From positions 5,236,501-5,300,500 of the forward strand of contig NZ_JAOTIK010000001.1 of the NCBI RefSeq assembly GCF_030116705.1: a stretch of 64,000 nucleotides of DNA. Direction: 5' to 3'. The DNA is from Streptomyces sp. ML-6. GTDB lineage: Bacteria > Actinomycetota > Actinomycetes > Streptomycetales > Streptomycetaceae. Each line of letters begins with the position of its first letter. The first letter of the stretch is position 1. Made by a program: the position numbers and the translations under genes. Shown here piece after piece: positions 26,006 to 36,721 of this stretch. The notes below the pieces were generated by a model. It was not told the DNA's origin and did no database searches. It saw nothing but the letters and a program-made list of their open reading frames with translations.

Positions 26006-27788
26006 AGGCCTTCACGAACAGCTTGTAGAAGACGGCCGAGGAGAACAGCGGGTGGAACATCGCCCCGCCGACCTTCTCGCCGCGGAGGTAGAAGCGGCGC
26101 TGGAACGTCTCGGGGATGATCGGCGCCTCCTCCGTCATGATCCGCTTGTCCAGCGCGGCCCAGGCCTTGCCGGCCTCCGTCGGGTCGGCGATGAGGTTGT
26201 TCTTCTTGATGGCCTCGTTGACCCAGTCGACGTTCAGCTGCGAGATGTTGTTCGCGCCGTTGGCGATCGTGCTGCCGTCGAAGAGCGGCTGCATCAGGGT
26301 GTAGCCGGTCGGCCAGTCCGGGGACCAGCCGAACCACATCACATCGAACTTGTTGTCGATCTGCTGGATCTGGTCGTAGTAGCTGGTGGAGTCCAGCGGC
26401 TTCATGACCGGGTCGAAGCCGGCCGCCTTGAGGGCGTTCTCGATGACGACCTTGGTCTTGTCGTAGGTGTTGCTCTGCGGGAAGGCGTAGACGACCTTCT
26501 GGCCCTCCTTGCCGGCCTCCTTCAGCAGCTTCTTCGCCGCCTCCGGGTCGCCCATCGGCTTCTTCAGCTTGCCGTAGACGTCGTCCTTGGCGTAGCCGAG
26601 GATGTCGGGGCTGAGGATGGAGGTCGCGTAGTCACCGGCCGAGGGACCACCGTAGATCTTGCGGATCTGCTCCAGCGGCCAGGCGTGGATGAGGGCCTGA
26701 CGCACCTTCACGTCGGTGATCCGCTTGGTGTTGATCGCGTAGTAGTAGATGCCGGTCAGCAGGCCGTTGAAGCTCCGCTGCTTCAGCTCGGGGTCGGTGA
26801 GGACCTTCTGGATGCGCTCGGCCGGGACACCGCTGTACGCCATGACCGCGTACTGGTCGTCGCCGTCGTTGGCGATCATGCGGTCGGTGGCCTGGAGGGA
26901 CTCGGGGCCGAACTCGTAGACGAAGCTGTCCGGGTACGCGTTGCGGATCGCGTCCGTCTTGGGGTCCCAGTGGGGGTTGCGCACCAGCGTCATCGACTTG
27001 TCGATGGAACGCGACTTGATGCGGTACGGACCACAGCTCATCGGGTCCTTGTCGTACTTCTCCTTGGTGTCGCCCTTGACCGGGACGGCCGCGTAGGAGT
27101 TCATCGCCAGGGTGAAGTTGAGGTCCAGGCGGGGCTCGGCCAGCTTGAAGGTGATCGTCTTGGCCTTGGCGTCGATGACGACCGAGTCGAGGTGCTTGCC
27201 GCCGTACGGGCCCTTGTACTTCGCGCGGTAGTCGCCCGGGCCGACCAGTGCGTTCTGGACGTAGCCGGCGCCCTCGGTGGTGAAGCTGGCGAAGCCGCGC
27301 TCGATGCCGTGGCGCACGTCCTCGACGGTGAGCTCGCTGCCGTCCTCCCACTTCAGACCGTCCTTCAGGGTGAAGGTCCAGGTCTTGCCGCCGTCGGACA
27401 TGGTGCCCGCGTCGGTGGCGAGGTCGCCGACCAGCTTCATCGAGCCGTCCTCGGCGATCTTGTAGCCGGTCAGGCCGCGGATGAAGAGGTCACCGACCGC
27501 GGAGTTCCAGGAGAAGTAGATGCGCTGCGGGTCCAGGTGCGAGAAGTCGTCCGGGGCGAGGCCGCGGATCGTGCCGCCCTTCTTCGCGCCCGGGACCTCG
27601 GGGGCCGGACCGGTGGAGTCGGCCTTCGTGCCGACGACGACCGAGCCGGTGTACTTGTCGGCACCCCCGTGCCCGGCGTTGTTGCCGCCCTTCTTGGCCG
27701 TGCTGCCGCTGCTGCACGCGGAGAGGACCATCGAACCGCCGGCCGCGACCGACGTGGCGATGACGAAGTTTCTGCGGGAAAGGGACAT
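26004..27788 (-). CDS. bldKB: Oligopeptide-binding lipoprotein, probable BldKB
   Basis: 594 residues. The N-terminus has twin arginines followed by NFV (SRRNFVIATSV) and a lipobox with Cys25 (LSAC), so a Tat-exported lipoprotein is likely; the paralogues A and C lack the RR motif. The SBP_bac_5 fold shows GGTIRGLAPDDFSHLDPQRI at the start, TWTFTLKDGLKWEDGSELTV in lobe one, and FDVMWFGWSPDWPTGYT in lobe two. BldKB is the extracellular receptor of the BldK importer and is needed in S. coelicolor for response to a developmental signal. The ligand is not evident from sequence. It lies between the two permease genes, the distinctive bldK order. Confidence 0.9.
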   Translation of the reverse strand: MSLSRRNFVIATSVAAGGSMVLSACSSGSTAKKGGNNAGHGGADKYTGSVVVGTKADSTGPAPEVPGAKKGGTIRGLAPDDFSHLDPQRIYFSWNSAVGDLFIRGLTGYKIAEDGSMKLVGDLATDAGTMSDGGKTWTFTLKDGLKWEDGSELTVEDVRHGIERGFASFTTEGAGYVQNALVGPGDYRAKYKGPYGGKHLDSVVIDAKAKTITFKLAEPRLDLNFTLAMNSYAAVPVKGDTKEKYDKDPMSCGPYRIKSRSIDKSMTLVRNPHWDPKTDAIRNAYPDSFVYEFGPESLQATDRMIANDGDDQYAVMAYSGVPAERIQKVLTDPELKQRSFNGLLTGIYYYAINTKRITDVKVRQALIHAWPLEQIRKIYGGPSAGDYATSILSPDILGYAKDDVYGKLKKPMGDPEAAKKLLKEAGKEGQKVVYAFPQSNTYDKTKVVIENALKAAGFDPVMKPLDSTSYYDQIQQIDNKFDVMWFGWSPDWPTGYTLMQPLFDGSTIANGANNISQLNVDWVNEAIKKNNLIADPTEAGKAWAALDKRIMTEEAPIIPETFQRRFYLRGEKVGGAMFHPLFSSAVFYKLFVKA

Positions 27789-27865
27789 GGTTTCCTGCTC
27801 TGGTCGATGGAGAGAAACGTTCGATCCGGTGGGCCCCGTCGCCCGGCCGGAGGAGGAAGTGCGGT

Positions 27866-28891
27866 TCAGCGCTTGGTCTTCGGGTCCAGTGCGTCACGCA
27901 CCGAGTCGCCCAGCAGGTTGAAGGCGATGACGAAGATCACCATCGCGGCGCCGGGGAAGAGCATGAAGGTGATGTCGCTCTGGTAGACCTCGGAGCCGCG
28001 CTGGATCATCACGCCCCAGTCGGGTGTCGGGGAGGTCAGCCCGACACCGAGGAAGGCGAGGCCCGCCTCCGCGGTGACGTACAGGGGCAGCGCGAGCGTG
28101 GCCTGAATGAGGATCGGCGTCCAGAGGTTGGGCAGCAGTTCCTTGAAGATGATGCGTGCCGGAGACGCCCCCGTGACCTTGGCGGCCTCGACGAACTCCC
28201 GCTCGCGCAGGGCGAGTACCTCGCCGCGCAGCAGTCGGGCGATGGAGGCCCAGCCGAACGCGGTCATGACCGTGATGAGGCTGACGACGGTCAGCCAGAC
28301 CGGGGTGTTCTCCTCCGGGGGGACCAGGATCGAGATCATCACCGGCCAGAAGGCGATGAAGAAGAGCGTGGAGGGGAAGGCCAGCAGGATGTCGATGACC
28401 CGGCCCACGAAGTAGTCGGTCTTCCCGCCCAGGTAGCCCGCGGTGATGCCGATGGCGATGCCGATCACCGTCACCAGCAGGGTGGTCGCGGCGGCGATGA
28501 GCAGGGAGTTGCGGATCCCGTAGAGCAGGAAGGTGAAGACGTCCCGGCCGAGGCTGGGCTCGATGCCGAACCAGAAGTCGCTGCTGATACCGCCGTTGGG
28601 CAGCATCGGGGAGCCGAAGTCGTCCAGCAGGCCGGGTTCGTTCTGCCCGTACGTGGTGTACGGGTCCTTGCCGTACAGCTTCGCGATCAGCGGTGCGCAG
28701 ATGCCGATCACGAAGAAGAAAATGACCACATAGGCCGAAATCACGCCGGTGCGGTCGCGCTTGAAGCGCCGCCAGGCCATCTTGCCCGGGGAGCGTCCGT
28801 CGCCGCCCTTCGAGGCGGACGTGTCGGATATCGCCTGCTTCGCGTCCTCCGCCTCAACGGGGGCGGATGCGTGCGGGGTTGGAATCGTCAT
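27866..28891 (-). CDS. bldKA: Oligopeptide ABC permease DppC type, probable BldKA
   Basis: 341 residues. A cytoplasmic N-terminus of ~45 residues precedes GKMAWRRFKRDRTGVISAYVV, the start of helix 1. Six membrane helices. EAA region FVEAAKVTGASPARIIFKEL and the terminal family motif GDSVRDALDPKTKR are present. The external loop after helix 1 (about 60-115) is longer than in most OppC proteins. First gene of the operon, with a 532-bp divergent gap before importer C. Because this gene precedes the binding-protein gene, the order differs from operons A and C, where the binding protein comes first. Confidence 0.88.
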   Translation of the reverse strand: MTIPTPHASAPVEAEDAKQAISDTSASKGGDGRSPGKMAWRRFKRDRTGVISAYVVIFFFVIGICAPLIAKLYGKDPYTTYGQNEPGLLDDFGSPMLPNGGISSDFWFGIEPSLGRDVFTFLLYGIRNSLLIAAATTLLVTVIGIAIGITAGYLGGKTDYFVGRVIDILLAFPSTLFFIAFWPVMISILVPPEENTPVWLTVVSLITVMTAFGWASIARLLRGEVLALREREFVEAAKVTGASPARIIFKELLPNLWTPILIQATLALPLYVTAEAGLAFLGVGLTSPTPDWGVMIQRGSEVYQSDITFMLFPGAAMVIFVIAFNLLGDSVRDALDPKTKR

Positions 28892-29423
28892 GGTGCTCCT
28901 GGCCCGGAGGGTCGAAGGACTCCGCAGGGCAGCACCTACGGGCTACCGGGACTTTTTCAACGCAATTCATGCAGGGTCAATGAATGTCCGACGCCCTTGG
29001 GATTCTCTTTGGAAACTTGACCGAGTCATTACCTCTTCAGGGGCGTGGCTTTGCTTCCGTTTGGCTTTTTCGAAGACATGTTCGTGACTTAACGGTTGAA
29101 GTCCGGCAATGAGTCCGATATGCGGGCGCTGTTGTCTCGGAATGCGTACATCCGGCCGGGCGGGTTCGCGGACGATGCGCATTCGATGCCCAGCCGTTAT
29201 CTCCCCGTCGCGCGACAGGTGCCCGGACCTCCTCTTTTCCCGGTCCGGACCTCCTCTCCCCTCGGCCCTCGCAAGATCGCGGCGGGGTGAATCGCAGAGG
29301 GGTGCGCGGTGCCACTCGGGTGGGGCCCCGACGCGCCCGAGTGGGTGGATTAAATGTGCATTGTGTCCCTTGTGCGGTGATATTTGACCCCAAGTGAGAC
29401 GGAGCACCAAGAGGAGGCACTCC
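28892..29423. promoter_or_regulatory. Divergent intergenic region between bldKA and importer C
   Basis: 532 bp without a credible gene. The half next to bldKA (28930-29110) is clearly less GC-rich than the surroundings, as expected for promoters. A 13-bp direct repeat CCGGACCTCCTCT occurs at 29223-29235 and 29245-29257, two helical turns apart, possibly a regulator site for importer C. Promoter boxes could not be assigned with confidence. Confidence 0.5.
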
Positions 29424-31055
29424 ATGCGCGGAGCCACACAGGCCAGGTGGGCCGCATGTGCGGTGGTCGTCGCCCTGGCGGCGACGGCATGCGGCGGAGG
29501 GGGCGGCAGCAGTGGCGGCGGTGGGGCCGAAGGAATCGTGAGCTCCTCCTGGGGCGACCCGCAGAACCCGCTCGAACCGGCGAACACCAACGAGGTCCAG
29601 GGCGGCAAGGTCCTCGACATGATCTTCCGGGGACTCAAGAGGTACGACCCGAAGACCGGTGCGGCCGACAACATGCTCGCCGAGAAGATCGAGACCGAGG
29701 ACAACCAGAACTTCACGATCACCGTGAAGGACGGATGGACCTTCAGCAACGGCGAGAAGATCACCGCGAAGTCGTTCGTGGACGCCTGGAACTACGGCGC
29801 CCTGCTGAAGAACAATCAGAAGAACGCCTACTTCTTCGGCTACATCGACGGATACGACAAGGTCCACCCCGACTCCGGCGCCGCCACCGCGGCCACCCTC
29901 TCCGGCCTGAAGACCGTCAACGACCGGACCTTCACGGTCAAGCTGTCGCAGAAGTTCTCCCTCTGGCCCGACACCCTCGGCTACCCGGCCTTCGCCCCGC
30001 TGCCCAGGGCCTTCTTCACCGACCACGCGGCCTGGATGTCCAAACCCATCGGCAACGGCCCCTACAAAATCGACAAGTACACCAAGGGCTCGGCGATGAG
30101 CCTGCGCAAGTGGGACGGGTACCCCGGCGACGACAAGGCACAGAACGGCGGCATCGACCTCAAGGTCTACACCGACAACAACACCGCCTACACGGACCTG
30201 ACGGCCGGCAACCTCGACCTCGTCGACGACATCCCCGCCTCCCAGCTGAAGAACGTGGAGGCGGACCTGGGCGACCGCTACATCAACACCCCCGCCGGCA
30301 TCATCCAGACCCTCGCCTTCCCCTTCTACGACAAGAAGTGGGACACCCCCGGCGGCGTCAAGGTCCGCCAGGGCCTGTCGATGGCGATCAACCGGCAGCA
30401 GATCACCGACCAGATCTTCCGGAAGACCCGCACCCCCGCGTCCGACTGGACCTCCCCGGTCCTCGGCGCGGACGGCGGCTTCAAGGAGGGGCTGTGCGGC
30501 GCGCCCTGCGAGTACGACGCGGCGAAGGCCAAGAAGCTGATCGAGGAGGGCGGCGGCATCCCCGGCGGCCGGCTCAAGATCTCGTACAACGCCGACACCG
30601 GCTCCCACAAGGAGTGGGTCGACGCCATCTGCAACAGCATCAACAAGGTGATGGGCGACAACAAGGCGTGCGTCGGCGGCCCCGTGGGCACCTTCGCCGA
30701 CTTCCGCAGCCAGGTCACCCAGCAGAAGCTGACCGGCGCCTGGCGGGCCGGCTGGCAGATGGACTACCCGCTCATCCAGAACTTCCTCCAGCCGCTCTAC
30801 TACACCAACGCCTCGTCCAACGACGGCAAGTGGAGCAACAAGGAGTTCGACGGCCTGGTCGACCGGGCCAACGCCGAGGCGGACAAGGCCAAGGCCGTCT
30901 CGACCTTCCAGGACGCCGAGAGGGTCCTGGCCGACCAGATGCCCGTCATCCCGCTCTGGTACCAGAACGGCAGCGCCGGCTACTCGGACCGGATCTCCGA
31001 CGTGTCGCTTAACCAGTTCAGCGTCCCGGTGTACGAGCAGATCAAGGTCAAGTGA
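29424..31055 (+). CDS. Oligopeptide-binding lipoprotein, importer C (SBP family 5)
   Basis: 543 residues. The ATG at 29424 follows AGAGGAGG; lipobox Cys23 (AATAC), then a Gly/Ser-rich tether. The start of the mature domain (SSWGDPQNPLEPANTNEVQG) and the end (MPVIPLWYQNGSAG) match importer A's protein closely, so the two arose by duplication. The C-terminal half differs more, with cysteines at LCGAPCEYD and NKACVGG that A lacks at the first site, which suggests a different ligand range. First gene of the five-gene operon, followed by a strong stem-loop. Confidence 0.95.
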   Translation: MRGATQARWAACAVVVALAATACGGGGGSSGGGGAEGIVSSSWGDPQNPLEPANTNEVQGGKVLDMIFRGLKRYDPKTGAADNMLAEKIETEDNQNFTITVKDGWTFSNGEKITAKSFVDAWNYGALLKNNQKNAYFFGYIDGYDKVHPDSGAATAATLSGLKTVNDRTFTVKLSQKFSLWPDTLGYPAFAPLPRAFFTDHAAWMSKPIGNGPYKIDKYTKGSAMSLRKWDGYPGDDKAQNGGIDLKVYTDNNTAYTDLTAGNLDLVDDIPASQLKNVEADLGDRYINTPAGIIQTLAFPFYDKKWDTPGGVKVRQGLSMAINRQQITDQIFRKTRTPASDWTSPVLGADGGFKEGLCGAPCEYDAAKAKKLIEEGGGIPGGRLKISYNADTGSHKEWVDAICNSINKVMGDNKACVGGPVGTFADFRSQVTQQKLTGAWRAGWQMDYPLIQNFLQPLYYTNASSNDGKWSNKEFDGLVDRANAEADKAKAVSTFQDAERVLADQMPVIPLWYQNGSAGYSDRISDVSLNQFSVPVYEQIKVK

Positions 31056-31061
31056 CCTGTC

Positions 31062-31107
31062 GGGGCCGGGTGTTCCGGTGTGCGCGACGCACCGGACACC
31101 CGGCCCC
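31062..31107 (+). other. 18-bp stem-loop between binding-protein and permease genes, operon C
   Basis: The left arm 31062-31080 and right arm 31090-31107 pair over 18 bp with a single bulged T and a 9-nt loop, starting six bases after the binding-protein stop. Same position as the stem-loop in operon A but different sequence, so it is a conserved structure rather than a shared repeat. Confidence 0.72.
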
Positions 31108-31173
31108 ACCGTCCCCCGACGCGTCACTCCCCAGCCCCGAGTCCCCGACCCCCCGCGACCCCCGGAGCCCTTC

Positions 31174-32097
31174 ATGGGACGTTATGTGATCCGGCGGCTG
31201 CTGCAGATGATCCCGGTCTTCTTCGGCACCACGCTGTTGATCTTCCTCATGGTGAACGTGATGGGCGACCCCGTCGCGGGCCTCTGCGGCGACCGCCAGT
31301 GCGACCCGGCGACCGCAGCCCAGCTCCGTGCGGAATTCGGCCTCGACAAGCCCGTGTGGCAGCAATACCTCACCTACATGGGCAATGTCTTCACCGGAGA
31401 CTTCGGCACCGCGTTCAACGGGCAGAAGGTCACCGAGCTGATGGCCACCGCCTTCCCCATCACCATCCGGCTCACCATCGTGGCGATCGTCTTCGAGATC
31501 GTCATCGGCATCACCCTCGGTGTCGTCACCGGACTGCGCCGCGGCCGCCCCGTCGACACCACCGTGCTCATCCTGACCCTGGTCGTCATCTCCGTACCGA
31601 CCTTCGTCACCGGCCTGCTGCTGCAACTCCTGCTGGGCGTCCAGTGGGGTGTCATCAAACCCTCCGTCTCGCCGGAGGCCCCCTTCAACGAACTGCTGGT
31701 CCCCGGGCTCGTCCTCGCCTCGGTCTCCCTGGCCTACGTCACCCGGCTCACCCGCACCTCGATCGCCGAGAACGCCCGCGCGGACTACGTCCGCACCGCC
31801 GTCGCCAAGGGCCTGCCCCGGCGCCGCGTCGTCGTCCGGCACCTGCTGCGCAACTCGCTGATCCCGGTCGTCACCTTCATCGGCACCGACGTGGGCGCCC
31901 TGATGGGCGGGGCGATCGTCACGGAGCGGATCTTCAACATCCACGGCGTCGGCTACCAGCTCTACCAGGGCATCCTGCGCCAGAACTCCCAGACCGTCGT
32001 CGGCTTCGTCACGATCCTGGTCCTCGTCTTCCTTGCGGCGAACCTGATCGTCGACCTCCTGTACGCCGTACTCGACCCCAGGATCCGTTATGCCTGA
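31174..32097 (+). CDS. Oligopeptide ABC permease DppB/OppB type, importer C
   Basis: 307 residues from ATG 31174 (MGRYVIRRLLQMIP), with GGAG 8 nt upstream; the frame is open further upstream without homology. Six membrane helices. External loop with two cysteines (GLCGDRQCDPAT) not found in importer A. EAA region YVRTAVAKGLPRRRVVVRHL; C-terminus YAVLDPRIRY. Overlaps the OppC-type gene by 8 bp, exactly as in operon A. Confidence 0.95.
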   Translation: MGRYVIRRLLQMIPVFFGTTLLIFLMVNVMGDPVAGLCGDRQCDPATAAQLRAEFGLDKPVWQQYLTYMGNVFTGDFGTAFNGQKVTELMATAFPITIRLTIVAIVFEIVIGITLGVVTGLRRGRPVDTTVLILTLVVISVPTFVTGLLLQLLLGVQWGVIKPSVSPEAPFNELLVPGLVLASVSLAYVTRLTRTSIAENARADYVRTAVAKGLPRRRVVVRHLLRNSLIPVVTFIGTDVGALMGGAIVTERIFNIHGVGYQLYQGILRQNSQTVVGFVTILVLVFLAANLIVDLLYAVLDPRIRYA

Positions 32098-33064
32098 GCA
32101 GACACCCGGCGAGGCGATCTCGTCGGCCGGAGCGGGAGGTGTGATGGACCTCGCCCTGGAGGAGGGCACGACCCTCGAGAAGACCCCGGGCGGCCCCGAG
32201 GGCACCGGCCCCGCCGGGAAACCGCGCAGCCTGTGGTCCGACGCCTGGCGGGACCTGCGCCGCAACCCGGTCTTCATCATTTCCGCCCTGGTCATCCTCT
32301 TCCTGGTGATCATCTCGATCTGGCCCTCGCTGATCGCCGACCAGGACCCCCTCGACTGCGACCTGGGCAAGGCCCAGGAGGGCTCCCAGCCCGGCCACCC
32401 CTTCGGCTTCGACGGACAGGGCTGCGACGTCTACACCCGCACCGTCTACGGCGCCCGGAACTCGGTCACCGTGGGCGTCTGCGCCACCCTCGGCGTCACC
32501 CTGCTCGGCGGGCTGCTCGGCGGTCTGGCCGGCTTCTTCGGCGGCTGGTGGGACTCGGTCCTCTCCCGCATCACCGACGTCTTCTTCGGCATCCCCGTGG
32601 TCCTCGGCGGCCTGGTCTTCCTCTCCGTGGTCACCAGCTCCACCGTCTGGCCGGTGATCGGCTTCATCGTGCTGCTGGGCTGGCCGCAGATCGCCCGCAT
32701 CGGCCGCGGCTCCGTGATCACCGCCAAACAGAACGACTACGTGCAGGCGGCCCGGGCGCTCGGCGCCTCCAACACCCGGATGATGCTGCGCCACATCGCC
32801 CCCAACGCCATCGCGCCGGTGATCGTCGTCGCGACCATCGCACTCGGTACGTACATCTCGCTGGAGGCGACCCTGTCGTTCCTCGGCGTCGGCCTGAAAC
32901 CGCCGGCCGTCTCCTGGGGCATCGACATCTCCGCCGCGTCCCAGTACATCCGCAACGCCCCGCACATGCTGCTCTGGCCCGCCGGAGCCCTGGCGGTCAC
33001 CGTGCTCGCCTTCATCATGCTCGGCGACGCGGTGCGCGACGCCCTCGACCCCAAGCTGCGCTGA
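32090..33064 (+). CDS. Oligopeptide ABC permease DppC/OppC type, importer C
   Basis: 324 residues. An N-terminal cytoplasmic segment of ~45 residues with Gly/Pro/Glu-rich composition, then SLWSDAWRDLRRNPVF and helix 1. The periplasmic loop contains two cysteines (LDCDLG and GQGCDVYTR). EAA region YVQAARALGASNTRMMLRHI; ends GDAVRDALDPKLR. Partner of the preceding permease (8-bp overlap); 13 bp before the first ATPase gene. Confidence 0.95.
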   Translation: MPEQTPGEAISSAGAGGVMDLALEEGTTLEKTPGGPEGTGPAGKPRSLWSDAWRDLRRNPVFIISALVILFLVIISIWPSLIADQDPLDCDLGKAQEGSQPGHPFGFDGQGCDVYTRTVYGARNSVTVGVCATLGVTLLGGLLGGLAGFFGGWWDSVLSRITDVFFGIPVVLGGLVFLSVVTSSTVWPVIGFIVLLGWPQIARIGRGSVITAKQNDYVQAARALGASNTRMMLRHIAPNAIAPVIVVATIALGTYISLEATLSFLGVGLKPPAVSWGIDISAASQYIRNAPHMLLWPAGALAVTVLAFIMLGDAVRDALDPKLR

Positions 33065-33077
33065 GGAGCCCGCTGCC

Positions 33078-34044
33078 ATGTTGCTCGAAGTGCGCGATCT
33101 GCACGTGGAGTTCCACACCCGCGACGGCGTGGTCAAGGCCGTCAACGGGGTCGACTACTCGGTGGCCGAGGGCGAGACGCTGGCCGTCCTCGGCGAGTCC
33201 GGCTCCGGCAAGTCCGTCACCGCGCAGGCCGTCATGGGCATCCTCGACATGCCCCCGGGGAGGATCAGCGGCGGCGAGATCCGCTTCAAGGACCGCGACC
33301 TGCTGACGATGAAGAAGGACGAGCGCCGGAGGATCCGCGGCCAGGAGATGGCCATGATCTTCCAGGACGCGCTCTCCTCCCTCAACCCCGTGCTCAGCGT
33401 GGGCCGGCAGCTCGGCGAGATGTTCGAGGTGCACCGGGGGATGTCCCGCAAGGACTCCCGGGCGAAGGCCGTCGAGCTGATGGACCGGGTCCGCATCCCG
33501 GCCGCGAAGGAACGCGTCGGGAACTACCCGCACCAGTTCTCCGGCGGCATGCGCCAGCGCATCATGATCGCGATGGCGCTGGCCCTGGAACCCTCGCTGA
33601 TCATCGCGGACGAACCCACCACCGCCCTCGACGTGACCGTCCAGGCCCAGGTGATGGACCTGCTCGCCGAGCTCCAGCGCGAGCTGAACATGGGTCTGAT
33701 CCTGATCACCCACGACCTGGGCGTGGTCGCGGACGTCGCCGACAAGATCGCCGTGATGTACGCGGGCCGGATCGTCGAGTCCGCCCCCGTCCACGAGATC
33801 TACCGGGCACCCGCCCACCCGTACACCAGGGGCCTGCTCCGGTCGATCCCGCGCCTGGACCAGAAGGGCCGGGAGCTGTACGCGATCAAGGGCCTGCCGC
33901 CCAACCTGATGCACATCCCGCCCGGCTGCGCCTTCCACCCGCGCTGCCCGATGGCCCAGGACATCTGCCGGGGCGAGGTGCCGCCGCTGTTCGAGGTGGC
34001 CGAGCACCGCGAGAGCGCCTGCTACTTCTGGAAGGAGACGCTCG

Positions 34045-34055
<11 letters not shown>
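33078..34055 (+). CDS. Oligopeptide ABC ATPase, DppD/OppD type, importer C
   Basis: 325 residues; TGAGGAG precedes ATG 33078. Walker [10 protein letters not shown]-loop [12 protein letters not shown], signature FSGGMRQR, Walker [14 protein letters not shown]-loop ITHDLG. The C-terminal cysteines follow the D-subunit pattern (GCAFHPRCPMAQDIC ... ACYFW). Nearly co-linear with the ATPase at 20318-21370 but without its ~20-residue N-terminal extension. Overlaps the next gene by 11 bp. Confidence 0.95.
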
Positions 34056-35376
<1,321 letters not shown>

Positions 35377-35471
35377 ACCCCGGGCCCGTGGACGGCGGGG
35401 CGATCCGGCCGTCCCCGTCCGGTGCACGGACCCGCCGGCAGGACCGGGGCGCGGCCGTGCGGGTGCCGTGG

Positions 35472-35504
35472 ACCGGCCGGGAGCCCTCACGACTCCCGGC
35501 CGGT
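35472..35504 (+). terminator. Terminator of oligopeptide operon C
   Basis: ACCGGCCGGGAG (35472-35483) pairs perfectly with CTCCCGGCCGGT (35493-35504) around a 9-nt loop, ~95 bases after the stop of the last ATPase gene and before the next gene's ribosome-binding site. Confidence 0.75.
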
Positions 35505-35572
35505 TGCCCCTTCGCGCACCACGCGGGCGAACCCCTTGTCCGACCGAGCCGCGACGGTGGAGGATCGCTCGC

Positions 35573-36586
35573 GTGATACTCACTCGGGGGGCAAGGGTCA
35601 CCGGCGCCGTTCTCTGTGCGGTGCTCGCGGTGATCGTGGCGGGCTGGATCGTACGGGACGTCGGAGCGGTCGATGGTCCGGCACGACTGTGGCGCCATTG
35701 GGCCGGCTACCACGACGCGCGGCTCGAGGCGCCGCCCGCCACCTCGGCCTACGACATGGTGCTGTTCCTGGTGTACCTCGCCGCAGCCGTCGCCGCCCTG
35801 CGCTCGTCGGTGGCCGCCACCGCGCTGGTCGCGGCCGGGGCGGTCACGATCGCCGTGCGGCTGCCCGGGCTCTGGACCATCGGCGGGAACGGGACGACCG
35901 TCCGGTTCACCGACGACCTGCGCACCCGCGCCCTGCTCAGCGCCTTCGTGGCGCTCGCGGCGGGCATCGCGCTGATCATCACCGCCGGGGCCGGCCGCAG
36001 GGCGCCGTACGACCCCTCCGAACGCCTCCCGGCCCGGCCCGGCCAGGGCGCGGGCGTGATCGCCTTCCTGGCCCTCGGCGCGGCGGGGGCGGTCGTGGTC
36101 GCCTGGGAGATCCGCCAGGCGGTGCGGTTCGCCGACGCCCGCTTCGACGTCTACCCCGACTGGTACGTCGGCGGGGACCGGGTCCTGCACGGGCTGATCG
36201 ACCCGCCGCCCGGCTGGTTCACGGCGGTCCTGGCGCTGTTCTGCCTGTTCGCGGCGGTGAGCGCACTGGCCCGGGCCGCGCACGCGCGGCCGTTCGGCCT
36301 GATCGCCGCCGCGCTGCTGCTGTTCGCCGGAGTGATGGGCGTGGCCCGTTCCGTGCACCACGAGCTGCTGGAGCGCTTCGGCGGCCTGCCGGTGGAGGAG
36401 CAACTCATCGTGCTGACCTCGTTCTTCGAGGTGGCGGTCGGCGCCGTGGCGCTGCTGGCGATGTCCCTGCCGGGCCCCGTCGGCGTCCCCGCCCCGCCCC
36501 ACCCGGGCTACGCGCCGGGGTACGGCCCTCCGGGGCCCGACGTCTTCGGACCGCCGCCGCCGTCCCGGCCGCCGCCCGGCTGGTGA
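35573..36586 (+). CDS. Eight-helix membrane protein of unknown function
   Basis: 337 residues from GTG 35573, with GGTGGAGG 8 nt upstream. Eight hydrophobic segments can be counted, from VTGAVLCAVLAVIVAGWIV near the N-terminus to LIVLTSFFEVAVGAVALLAM near the end, followed by a Pro/Gly-rich cytoplasmic tail ending SRPPPGW. I do not recognise the family. Single gene between operon C and a bidirectional terminator. The sequence around the stop (CGCCGCCCGGCTGGTGACGG) recurs 40 bases downstream, a small duplication. Confidence 0.8.
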   Translation: MILTRGARVTGAVLCAVLAVIVAGWIVRDVGAVDGPARLWRHWAGYHDARLEAPPATSAYDMVLFLVYLAAAVAALRSSVAATALVAAGAVTIAVRLPGLWTIGGNGTTVRFTDDLRTRALLSAFVALAAGIALIITAGAGRRAPYDPSERLPARPGQGAGVIAFLALGAAGAVVVAWEIRQAVRFADARFDVYPDWYVGGDRVLHGLIDPPPGWFTAVLALFCLFAAVSALARAAHARPFGLIAAALLLFAGVMGVARSVHHELLERFGGLPVEEQLIVLTSFFEVAVGAVALLAMSLPGPVGVPAPPHPGYAPGYGPPGPDVFGPPPPSRPPPGW

Positions 36587-36656
36587 CGGGCCCGCCGTTC
36601 CCGACGCCGCCCGGCTGGTGACGGAACCGCTGCCCGGACGTGCTGCCCGGACGTGC

Positions 36657-36703
36657 CCCTTCTGCTTCCGCCCGGCCTCACCGGCCGGGCGGAAGCGGAA
36701 GGG
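36657..36703. terminator. Bidirectional terminator between convergent genes
   Basis: GCTTCCGCCCGGCC (36664-36677) and its exact complement (36683-36696) form a 14-bp stem with a 5-nt loop. It extends outward by CCCTTCT/GGAAGGG with one wobble pair to 21 bp. It serves the membrane-protein gene on the plus strand and the peptidase gene on the minus strand. Confidence 0.85.
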
Positions 36704-36721
36704 TATCGATGGCCCGTCGGC

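Noticed and set aside
25089..27986. 965-codon plus-strand frame over the bldKB/bldKC genes
   Set aside because: Antisense to two well-supported transporter genes; composition typical of a codon-bias shadow.
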